Positions 5,831 through 14,677 of a stretch of DNA of 29,768 bases are shown here, one piece after another (within the stretch, counting starts at the first letter, position 1; every line of letters begins with the position of its first letter). This DNA comes from a virus: positions 13,289-43,056 of IMG/VR virus record IMGVR_UViG_3300030406_004769; one strand, 5' to 3'. The translations under genes and the position numbers were made by a program. The notes beneath the pieces were generated by a model that was not told the origin of the DNA, searched no databases, and saw nothing but the letters and a program-made list of their open reading frames with translations.

Positions 5831-8800
5831 TATGCTAATGCTATCACTCTTAAATCTCTAAATCTTGGTGGTTTAGCTTCATTTGTTCCACTCATCACAA
5901 TCTTGATTTGGAATCCATTAAATTGCTCAAGTTCATCAATACTAAATTGATAATCAAAAAATTCGTCATCACCACTTGCAGGGATATTTGAATCTGGTCT
6001 TCCACTGTTATTGATTGGGTTGATAATCCTATCACCAAATCCATCACCATCAGTATCAGTCATATTATCAAAACCAGGAAATAGTTCAAATGCTTGTTCA
6101 ACATTACTTGAATCTGTGCGGAATAGTCTGTATAAAACTCTAAAGTCTGCTGAAGAGTCTCTAAAGGCACTAACTAAGACCTTTAATGATGTTGCTGGTT
6201 GATCTAAAGTCACAGTTTGGCTAATATAATTTGAAGCATGAGGATCATCTTGTGTAAGATTTACTCTACCATCAAATGCATAATTTTCGATTGGATTATT
6301 CAAAGCACTTCTACCTAAAACTATTGCAGCATTATCTACAATGTTAATCATAGGAGATAAATTACTATCCTCTGTTGTTAGTGTTAAACCAAGTGTGAAT
6401 GATTTATTTTTTGGTAATGAAGTTAATCTGGTAGTCTCATTTATATCAGATGCTACAATTCTAGGTGTAGTTAATTCATTATCTTCATTTAATGCGATGC
6501 TTTCAAATCCCTGATCTATGAATGATATTTCAGATCCACCTGAACTTGTACCTGAAATGGTTCTTATCGCTCCAGATACAGTTGAACCCTCACCAGGTGT
6601 AATCACATCAAATACTGGAGTAAGTCTATTGAATTGTATATTTCGTGACCCCCTTACATTAGAACCACCAATTTGATTCTCATCTGTGAAACTTGGTACT
6701 TCGTCAGGATTTGTTACATCACCTCTTAGTATTTGAATGTGATACTTATCAAGATCCCTTTCCGATCTTAGTAAAGCACTGTTTGGAAGCGTATGTGTCT
6801 GATTATTAATCCTATGTAAACCAATTCCGTTTAGTTCATATGGGAATATTTGTGTATCAACTAAATGTGCTTGTTGGATTGAGTCAACACCTCTTGAACC
6901 TATTCCTAGTGATCCTGCAGGAGATACTCCAGCAGTGATTGATGTATAATAAATTATTTCACCATTTATTTGTGCATATCCTGCACCCGTTGAGATTCCC
7001 TCTTGAGTTCCAAAGATCGTTGTATCAGCGACTGATACAGTATTATCGTTAAGACCAAATGCTGCTGATATTGTAGTTGGGACTGAATTAGGTTCAATAC
7101 CAGATAGTTTAACAATATTAGTATCAGCATGCATACCATGACTTTGTTGACTAACCTCTATTACATTACCAGTGTATAAATCATTGATTACATCTGAGCT
7201 TGTAATAGTAGTACCAGCCATAGCCACAGCACTGCTACCATTATATACAACCAGAGGGCGACTCGCAGTAAAGTCTGTGCCTTGTACATTTGTTAGATAA
7301 AGTGTGTTTCTATTTGATAAACCTGTGACGGTTATTTGTGCACCAGATCCTTTAACCATTGTGCTGGTTGTTAAACCTAATACGTCACCAATAACATAAC
7401 CAGATCCACCACTGATACTTGAAGGATCAGCGTTAATTTGACCTTGAGCATTAATAACAATGGTTGCTGTGGCACCTGTTCCAGATCCAGTTATATTATA
7501 TAAAGGAACAGCAGCGTAAGTTCCCTGTGAATAACCAACACCAACATTTGTTTTAGTCATAGCGTTAGCTGTTCCACCTGCTTTCTCAACTATTCCTGAA
7601 ATAGCTGTTGAGGCAGTTTCATCACTGACTTTAGCACCAGGAATTAGAATATTATTCATCACAGTGGTGTTTGAAATAACCACTTTTAATTTACGTGGTA
7701 AAGTCTTGATTGGATCTGACCTTAATTCTGATGAAGCACTATCAAGTTCTTGTTTAGGATTGTAGAAAAACGCAGTTCCAGATTCTGTAGTAAAATTACA
7801 TTTATAAAGTTTGAACTTCATGTCTTCAAATTGACTTGCAGTCCAAATTGATCCATTTTGAGATTTAAATAAACTACCACCAATATATTGTTTAGTTACA
7901 AGAACACTCTCAGCATCAGGTAATGTAGTGGTATTAACCGTTCTTTCACCCATACGAGCAACCCACATTTCATATAGATTTGATGTTGGTGCTAAAGCAA
8001 CTATAGCGTACTCTCGCTCTGGTTCAAGATATATTGGTGATGGGAATGTAACTTTTGTTGGGACTGTTCCATCTGTAGATGTATTGATTTGAGATGGTTC
8101 TAAAACAACTCGTGCATGATCTGCTATCATACTATCTGTAGGAGTTCCTAATGTAACATCTCTAATTTCAATCGTACATTTTGTTGATGGGTCAACATTT
8201 GCAAAGAATAAATCAACAGAACTAAGAAATGCTCCTGTCTCATCTACGGTAAATGATTGTGCTAAAGGATCATTTCCTGTTCTTCTCCTTCTTGGTAGTC
8301 TTCTTATAGGTCTAAAGACATTTACTCTCTGTCTTTGTAATTGATTTATTAAACCATTTGCTTCATATGTTGTTTCACCACTACTAATTAATAAGCTACC
8401 TGGTAGTGGTGTAGCGTTAGTGCTACTTGATGTAAGTTTAAAAGTTTTTGTTCCTACACTAAATCTTAGTGGTGGTAGAGGAGTTGAAAAAGGATCTCTA
8501 AAGAAAAATGCACCACTTAGATCACCAAAAGTATCTGGTATTAATTTTATACTTGCTACAGTTGCTTGTGACCCACTTGTTTCACCTAGCAAAGTCATAC
8601 CCTCTGTTACAAATCCAAAATATCTACCTATTACTTCATCAACTAAAGAATTAATATCTACATTCAAAATAGTTGAAGATGAAGAATATACTGATGGTAA
8701 TTCTACACTTCTATCATATGGATTTAAACTATAAGTTGTTGCTGGAGATCCAGCTGGACCTGTTTTATGATTGGGAGCATATGCTCTTGCACTGAATACA

Positions 8801-11800
8801 TGTCTACTTCCGATAAAACCTTTAACTGTTTCACCTATAACAAATGAACCAGAGGTCATTGTAATTTCAATCAATTTTGGAACAATATCAATTCCACTTG
8901 TATTATCAAAGAAAGCGTAATGTCTCTGTAAGGGTCTTAAATTACTTGCATCAAAAGCAACGTTTCTTGATCTGATATGAGTATCAGGGATAGTTGGACC
9001 TTCAACAGTTTCTACAAATGATCTAGAAAAAGCACGATTACCTTGAATATCCTCTTGGAAAAGTCTATCTCCTCCACCTACATCGAGACCTGGATGTGGT
9101 CTACTTCCACCACCAGGACCAAATAGTAAGCGACGGAACCATCCTCTCCTTCTTCTTCGTATCCTATCATTCCTTCTAGGAACTCTTTGATTAGCTCGAA
9201 GCACTATTGGTCTTCCTATAACTGTCCTTACATTAGTGCTCTCCGTTACAATAGTTCTTGTCCAAGAGTCTGATTCTGGATTTAAAGATATATTACCAAT
9301 AAACTCAATCATGCTAAATGGATTAACATTTTCAACTCTTGATGCTAATGGTTGAGTAATCCAATCTGTTTCTGTATATTTTAAAGTAATATGATTACCT
9401 GTTTTCTGCACATTAGAATCTAACAATTCTAGATTAGATTGAAAATCTGCGGTATCTACATTTATTGAAGGTTCTAATGCAGGTTGAGGTGCTATAGTGT
9501 AAAGATCAACAGCTGTGGTAAATTCTGCAAGGTCAGTTACAACAAAACCTTTTGTTGATGGATCTAAACGTGCAGAATCTCTAAAGTCATCAACAAAAAA
9601 TCCAGACTTAAATCTATCTAAATTATCTGCATCTCTAACTTGGAAAGTTTTAGTATCGAGTTCTAAAAGAGAAAGTGATGTAGTCTCTTCAAGAGTTTCA
9701 ATTCTATCCTCAAGTTTACCAATATCTCTCATCGTGTATCTTCTATTATCTACTGCCTTAATAGCAGCGTCCTTAACATCATAGAGATAAGCAGGGAGAG
9801 TAATGGTTGCTATATGCATTGACTCATCAATACCTGCAGGTTCTTTTGGATTGACCGATGAAACACCTTTAACTACATCCATCACACCATCTTTGTTTAA
9901 GACTACTTTATCAACTCTAGGAAGATAGTGTTCATATCCGATTAGTGAACTTTCTTGAGGAGTAACTGTAAGACTAGGATTTGTTGATGCTGAAAAATCT
10001 CTACTTGAAAAAGCAAATGGTGAGGTATTTGTTGCACTAAATCTTCCAACTCTTGGTCTGAAGTCTAAAGTATCAGAAATTCTTATACCTGAATCAGTAT
10101 CTGGTATATCTGACTTAAATGCCTCTGACGGATATGATTCAACAGTAAATACGTCTCCAGTATCACTGCTTGGAACTTCAAAATAATTAAATATAACAAG
10201 TAATTGTCTTGAGGGTACGTAATCATTGCTTCTTCGTATACGAGAATAATCATAGAATTGATCTCTTTGACCTTTATCTAAAGTATAATTTGATGTTATA
10301 TCCTGAAAATTACCTTTACTTACAACTTGAATTACCGAAGTTATGTTAGACTCCTCAAAAGTGCATATTTCCCCAACTACAAATTTAGATGAATTTAAGT
10401 ATACTATTTCAACTTTTGTTGCTGATGATCTTGTGACCACTTGTGCAAGAGCACCACTTGAGGATCCTACAATTTTTTCACCTAATATGGAAGATGTATC
10501 AAGATTTAAACCTGATGGTAATGTTATAGAATCTAAAGTTGGTGCTGAAGTATCTAAAGATTCATACACAGCAATGACCTCTACAACATCTGGTAGATTC
10601 AATGATATAATATCATCTTGAACTCTTAAACCCATGTATGTACTTGTTGTGAGACCACTTGACGCAGTTGATGCAGCAGATACTGTGCCATTTACTGTAA
10701 GTTTTTCACTTCTAATATATTCTTTTTTCTTACTTTGAATACCTATTTTTTTAGCGGTAACATTTACAACAACGTTTGATGCACCTGCTGTTAGTCCAGT
10801 AAAATTAACTGTTGCACCACCAGAACCAAGAGTTACTTGATCTGATGTTAAATCCTCAACTGTACCATCACTATAAGCAACATAATACCTTTCAGCATCA
10901 AATGTTTCAAATAAAGAACTAGTCAATCCGATGCTTGCATTACTGATGGGTATGCTTAAAGCACCTGTGACTGAATTGACTGTCTGTCCAGTAACCTGTT
11001 TTGATACTATTAAATTTGAAGATCCAAGATTGACTGCAGATACGTCATCGCTTCCTACAGGTGCAAACAATCCACCATTCTCAGATACTATAGGTGATCC
11101 TACTATTAAATTGGTTTGTACCGCTGCTGAGGGTAATGCTCCTACACATACTCCACTTACAGCAGTGACTGCTTCAACTTTTGCAGTTGTAACTCCCACA
11201 CTTTCAACTCTGTTAAAACTTTCAACTGCTTGACCAGCAACTGGATACTTAATAATATCACCGACCCTCAAACCAGTAATCACATCACTTTTACCAGTCA
11301 CCACTCCATTAGTTGCTATCTGTACTTGATCTACAACCCCAATACCTGATATTGCTGTTTTTTGTAAAACAACGTCTCCTATAAAATTAACAGCAAATCC
11401 AGTAACTCCACTTGTTCCTTGATAAACTGATTTTACATCACGAATACTATTTGTTTTTACTGATTGTATTGATCTTACAAGCGATTCGTCACCATTTATT
11501 AAAATTTGTTCACCAGGTATAAAAGTACCAGATGTTTGGGTTAGTGTAACTGCTGTTGTATTGTTAACTGTAGTTTCAACAAATCCTGTTGCACCGCTGC
11601 TTTTTCCTCTTACGAAGGACGCTGCAGGACATTGTAAAGGACTTAACGCTGTATTGATAGTCAAACCGACAAATGTTTGTACATCAAATACATATAAATC
11701 ATGCTCTGTTGATGCATTTGAGTAAGTTGCATCAGACAAATTATGCATGTATACTCTTGCTTCACCTATTTTTGTTGTTGCTGTAGGGGGAGTTAGTGCA

Positions 11801-13077
11801 GTTGTTCTTCTCTTATCGTATAATCCAACTGTGAATGTGGTTGCTGCTCCTATTTGTGGTGTTCCACTGACATTATTTAATTTTAATCTTGTACCAAATT
11901 CAAAAGGGACTTGGGAACTATCAATTTTTAGGATATCTCTAGGTTTTTCAACATCTATTATTGTTGTTCCTACTTTATCAATATCATATCCCTTTACATA
12001 GGCAGTTCCAGCAGATATCTTCACAGCCATCAAATCTTCAGATGGTGTATTTCCCTGCTCAGTTTGCTGTCCCTCAAAATACACTCCCTCATTAGATCGA
12101 CGATCATTTAAAGATTCGTTGATTTCTACTTCAAAATTTTCTAAAGCATAGTTTCCTGATTCATCAAATGTTCTTTTCGCAAAATAATCTCTAATTAAAT
12201 TATATTCAGATTTGTTTTGTAACTTTTTAAGTTCTCCATTACTAATCCTTACGAGTTCAACAAATGTTTTATCATCATAATCATTGAGTGCTTTCTTTGA
12301 TAATGTCGCAGAAATTTTTAGTCTATCAGCACCTGGTGCTGCAAAGTTTGAGAATCCCTTAGCATTATCATATAATGATTTATCATCTTTAGCAGATACA
12401 ATCTCCTCTAGGATTGTAAGTCCTACTCTATATGATGAATTGTTTGTATATGGATCTAAAATTATACTACTTTTTTGAACATTTACAAATGTTCCTCTTA
12501 CAAAAAACACTCCTTCACCTACAGAAACTATTGATGAAGTTGCTGTTGCGTTTTCACTTACTAAACTTGCTATTGTCTCACCTGAACTTATTGTTGTATT
12601 ACCGTAAGTGATCGTGTCTTCTAATATTAATATCTCACCATCTTCAAAACTAGATGCTTCATTATCTGTTCCTGATGTTGAGTAATTTACATATAATGTA
12701 ATATCTGTATATTCAGGACCATCTGTAGGGAAACGACAATCATCAATAGTAGCCACAACACCAGATGATTGACCTCTTATACTTTTACCATGTAATTGTT
12801 TTGTGTAAACAGTCACATCAATTCCCAAATGATCTGGATTTATCTTAACTGCACTATATGAATCATTGTAATTAATATTACCAGGAATCACCATTGATCC
12901 CTCTTTGAACATATGACTACCGAAGGACTCTACCTGATTCTGTAATATTGATTGTAACTGCGTTAATTCTCTTGCTTGAATTGGAAAGCCAGGTTTAAAC
13001 AATACACGATAAAAATTATCATCCTTATCGAAATCATCAAAAAATGGGTTTATATTTAAATTCGTTTTTTGTGGCAT
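5830..13077 (-). CDS. Large DUF4815-type virion structural protein
   Basis: 2415 residues. The N-terminus (NINPFFDDFDKDDNFYRVLF, then KPGFPIQARELTQLQSILQN and FGSHMFKEGSMVIPGN) is the signature of DUF4815 phage structural proteins. A conserved marine-phage block lies at about 930-1005 (SRQLLVIFNYFEVP; DTLDFRPRVGRF). A coiled coil is likely at 1112-1140. Two arginine clusters occur, at about 1299-1318 and 1589-1600. The second precedes a conserved sandwich module (NDPLAQSFTVDETGAFLSSV; LFKSQNGSIWTASQFEDMKF). Residues 1834-1919 carry the glycine-rich GVGYSQGTY/GSGYVIGD repeat. Near the C-terminus, DTDGDGFGD (2341-2349) looks like a calcium-binding loop, and the end PPRFRDLRVIALA is typical of the family in cyanophages. 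It begins three bases after the gp8 stop. It stands where T4 has genes 9-12, so a baseplate-peripheral or fibre-connector role is inferred. Confidence 0.85.
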   Translation of the reverse strand: MPQKTNLNINPFFDDFDKDDNFYRVLFKPGFPIQARELTQLQSILQNQVESFGSHMFKEGSMVIPGNINYNDSYSAVKINPDHLGIDVTVYTKQLHGKSIRGQSSGVVATIDDCRFPTDGPEYTDITLYVNYSTSGTDNEASSFEDGEILILEDTITYGNTTISSGETIASLVSENATATSSIVSVGEGVFFVRGTFVNVQKSSIILDPYTNNSSYRVGLTILEEIVSAKDDKSLYDNAKGFSNFAAPGADRLKISATLSKKALNDYDDKTFVELVRISNGELKKLQNKSEYNLIRDYFAKRTFDESGNYALENFEVEINESLNDRRSNEGVYFEGQQTEQGNTPSEDLMAVKISAGTAYVKGYDIDKVGTTIIDVEKPRDILKIDSSQVPFEFGTRLKLNNVSGTPQIGAATTFTVGLYDKRRTTALTPPTATTKIGEARVYMHNLSDATYSNASTEHDLYVFDVQTFVGLTINTALSPLQCPAASFVRGKSSGATGFVETTVNNTTAVTLTQTSGTFIPGEQILINGDESLVRSIQSVKTNSIRDVKSVYQGTSGVTGFAVNFIGDVVLQKTAISGIGVVDQVQIATNGVVTGKSDVITGLRVGDIIKYPVAGQAVESFNRVESVGVTTAKVEAVTAVSGVCVGALPSAAVQTNLIVGSPIVSENGGLFAPVGSDDVSAVNLGSSNLIVSKQVTGQTVNSVTGALSIPISNASIGLTSSLFETFDAERYYVAYSDGTVEDLTSDQVTLGSGGATVNFTGLTAGASNVVVNVTAKKIGIQSKKKEYIRSEKLTVNGTVSAASTASSGLTTSTYMGLRVQDDIISLNLPDVVEVIAVYESLDTSAPTLDSITLPSGLNLDTSSILGEKIVGSSSGALAQVVTRSSATKVEIVYLNSSKFVVGEICTFEESNITSVIQVVSKGNFQDITSNYTLDKGQRDQFYDYSRIRRSNDYVPSRQLLVIFNYFEVPSSDTGDVFTVESYPSEAFKSDIPDTDSGIRISDTLDFRPRVGRFSATNTSPFAFSSRDFSASTNPSLTVTPQESSLIGYEHYLPRVDKVVLNKDGVMDVVKGVSSVNPKEPAGIDESMHIATITLPAYLYDVKDAAIKAVDNRRYTMRDIGKLEDRIETLEETTSLSLLELDTKTFQVRDADNLDRFKSGFFVDDFRDSARLDPSTKGFVVTDLAEFTTAVDLYTIAPQPALEPSINVDTADFQSNLELLDSNVQKTGNHITLKYTETDWITQPLASRVENVNPFSMIEFIGNISLNPESDSWTRTIVTESTNVRTVIGRPIVLRANQRVPRRNDRIRRRRRGWFRRLLFGPGGGSRPHPGLDVGGGDRLFQEDIQGNRAFSRSFVETVEGPTIPDTHIRSRNVAFDASNLRPLQRHYAFFDNTSGIDIVPKLIEITMTSGSFVIGETVKGFIGSRHVFSARAYAPNHKTGPAGSPATTYSLNPYDRSVELPSVYSSSSTILNVDINSLVDEVIGRYFGFVTEGMTLLGETSGSQATVASIKLIPDTFGDLSGAFFFRDPFSTPLPPLRFSVGTKTFKLTSSSTNATPLPGSLLISSGETTYEANGLINQLQRQRVNVFRPIRRLPRRRRTGNDPLAQSFTVDETGAFLSSVDLFFANVDPSTKCTIEIRDVTLGTPTDSMIADHARVVLEPSQINTSTDGTVPTKVTFPSPIYLEPEREYAIVALAPTSNLYEMWVARMGERTVNTTTLPDAESVLVTKQYIGGSLFKSQNGSIWTASQFEDMKFKLYKCNFTTESGTAFFYNPKQELDSASSELRSDPIKTLPRKLKVVISNTTVMNNILIPGAKVSDETASTAISGIVEKAGGTANAMTKTNVGVGYSQGTYAAVPLYNITGSGTGATATIVINAQGQINADPSSISGGSGYVIGDVLGLTTSTMVKGSGAQITVTGLSNRNTLYLTNVQGTDFTASRPLVVYNGSSAVAMAGTTITSSDVINDLYTGNVIEVSQQSHGMHADTNIVKLSGIEPNSVPTTISAAFGLNDNTVSVADTTIFGTQEGISTGAGYAQINGEIIYYTSITAGVSPAGSLGIGSRGVDSIQQAHLVDTQIFPYELNGIGLHRINNQTHTLPNSALLRSERDLDKYHIQILRGDVTNPDEVPSFTDENQIGGSNVRGSRNIQFNRLTPVFDVITPGEGSTVSGAIRTISGTSSGGSEISFIDQGFESIALNEDNELTTPRIVASDINETTRLTSLPKNKSFTLGLTLTTEDSNLSPMINIVDNAAIVLGRSALNNPIENYAFDGRVNLTQDDPHASNYISQTVTLDQPATSLKVLVSAFRDSSADFRVLYRLFRTDSSNVEQAFELFPGFDNMTDTDGDGFGDRIINPINNSGRPDSNIPASGDDEFFDYQFSIDELEQFNGFQIKIVMSGTNEAKPPRFRDLRVIALA

Positions 13078-13080
13078 TTT

Positions 13081-14637
13081 TTAGAATTCTAGAATAATTT
13101 TAACATCTTCTTTTTGTCTAGCGTTTCTCGTAATCAAAGGACGATTATCAAGATAAACTATATCACCTGACTTTTTATTTATCTCAGGATTAGACACCCC
13201 TTGTGTAAACTGTGTGTCTAATGAGATTAACTTAGTGCCTGTTGGATTTGTGCTAACACCTGTAAATCCAGTATCTATAGATCCATTGAATCCACTAGTC
13301 CCACAATTAATTTGATTAGTATTAGACTCAAAGGCATGAACTTTAGCGAATGTTGATACTCCAACATAATCTATTGTATCAAATGAAGTCTGATTCAAGA
13401 AACTTGATCTATCCTGAACAAACTTTATAACTTTGGTGTCTACATCATATGCTGCAACAAATCCTTTTGCTGTTCCAGCAGTAACTACCTGACTGATAGT
13501 TTCACCAATTTGTGGTGATCCATTTGCAGTTGATAGTTTCAATGCACCTACAGACGAAAATGTAGGGTCTGTGAATAGTGCAGTGGATCCTATGGATGTT
13601 GGATTCTTAAGAATACCAATTTGAGAAAAACTAGTATTTACAGGAAAATCATTTGTTGTGGATGTATCAAATCTAGCAAATACTAAAACCCTATCTGATC
13701 CTAACTCCTTGTAGATATCATGACCATGACCTTTAGATGGTGGGATTATTGGTATTAAATTTGCTTTAGTAGATGCACTCGTATTACCAATCGCACCTAA
13801 ATCAACCATACCATAAGTATATCCTTTACCACCTGCAGAAACTACTGCATTTGTGACTTTTCCATTTACGACATCAACAACGACTTTACCACCTGTACCA
13901 TCACCAAGTATGTTTACCTCTTGACCAGTTCCATTTGAGTATCCTACTCCCTGATTTTCAATGTAAACTTTTTTAATTTGATTATTGTTAACATCAGAAT
14001 CACCATTGTCTCTAACTGCTACAACTTGAGAATCAGTTGACGTTGACCAATTATTAGATACAGAAATAAAATCTGTTGAGTCAAATTTAATAATGTCGCT
14101 AGGAGATACAGTGAATAAGTACTTCCACAAATAACCATCTCCGCTTGTACCAGCTTTAGATGGTTCCAAATCAGTAAATGTTGGTTCATCTAAAGAAGAA
14201 TTACCAGTAGTGTTAATACCAGAGGATCCATTATCAATACAAATATAAACTTTAAAATCACTATTCATAACATAGTAATTTGAATCATATAATCTTGCTG
14301 ATCCTGTGATAGGTGATGTATTATTCAGGTTATAGTCGTGACGATACATCTCATACTTGGTTCCTCTTGTCCAAGATATTTTTCTTACAAGTCTTCTAAC
14401 GTTATCAGAAGTGACTTTCTTTCCAAAAGACATATTATCTCCTACAAAATTCATGTAGTTAATATTATCTGTTGGACTTGGTGTATCAGTATTAAAATCT
14501 GTTTTTCTACCAAACCCTGATGTAGTTGGATTGGACAGACCAACAAACACGTAGTAAGAATTGTTAGAGTCTGTAACGTTATCTACAAAATTACTTGCGT
14601 TTAATATTCTAAACTGATCTGTTACAATAGCGGCCAT
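13081..14637 (-). CDS. 8: Baseplate wedge protein gp8
   Basis: 518 residues, against 334 in T4. gp8 is a wedge component of the baseplate, bound to gp7 and gp10 in T4. The N-terminal block (AAIVTDQFRILNASNFVDNV, then NSYYVFVGLSNP and RLVRKISWTRGTKYEMYRHD) and DGYLWKYLFTVSPSD near residue 168 are characteristic of marine T4-like gp8. Extra length comes partly from residues about 219-279, which carry the glycine-rich repeat pair GVGYSNGTG and GGKGYTYG also found in gp14 and the giant protein. It starts 40 bases after the giant gene, behind a consensus late promoter, with a very short leader that has no Shine-Dalgarno sequence. The downstream gene follows three bases after its stop. Confidence 0.92.
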   Translation of the reverse strand: MAAIVTDQFRILNASNFVDNVTDSNNSYYVFVGLSNPTTSGFGRKTDFNTDTPSPTDNINYMNFVGDNMSFGKKVTSDNVRRLVRKISWTRGTKYEMYRHDYNLNNTSPITGSARLYDSNYYVMNSDFKVYICIDNGSSGINTTGNSSLDEPTFTDLEPSKAGTSGDGYLWKYLFTVSPSDIIKFDSTDFISVSNNWSTSTDSQVVAVRDNGDSDVNNNQIKKVYIENQGVGYSNGTGQEVNILGDGTGGKVVVDVVNGKVTNAVVSAGGKGYTYGMVDLGAIGNTSASTKANLIPIIPPSKGHGHDIYKELGSDRVLVFARFDTSTTNDFPVNTSFSQIGILKNPTSIGSTALFTDPTFSSVGALKLSTANGSPQIGETISQVVTAGTAKGFVAAYDVDTKVIKFVQDRSSFLNQTSFDTIDYVGVSTFAKVHAFESNTNQINCGTSGFNGSIDTGFTGVSTNPTGTKLISLDTQFTQGVSNPEINKKSGDIVYLDNRPLITRNARQKEDVKIILEF

Positions 14638-14655
14638 CGAATTGGGTTTTTTCTA

Positions 14656-14663
14656 TATTTATA
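14656..14663 (-). promoter_or_regulatory. T4-late-type promoter -10 element (TATAAATA) for gp8
   Basis: The minus strand reads TATAAATA in the 40-base gap between the giant gene and gp8. A start about six bases downstream, near 14650, would give a leader of only about 12 bases (reading roughly AAAACCCAATTCG) with no ribosome-binding sequence. Confidence 0.78.
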
Positions 14664-14677
14664 CGTCAGAGACTGAG

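Noticed and set aside
13176-13183. GATAAATA inside gp8, about 100 bases before the DUF4815 gene
   Set aside because: It is within a coding region. Similar in-gene matches occur at 45-52 and 27070-27077, so single occurrences in A+T-rich genes are not good evidence. An internal promoter is possible but unsupported.
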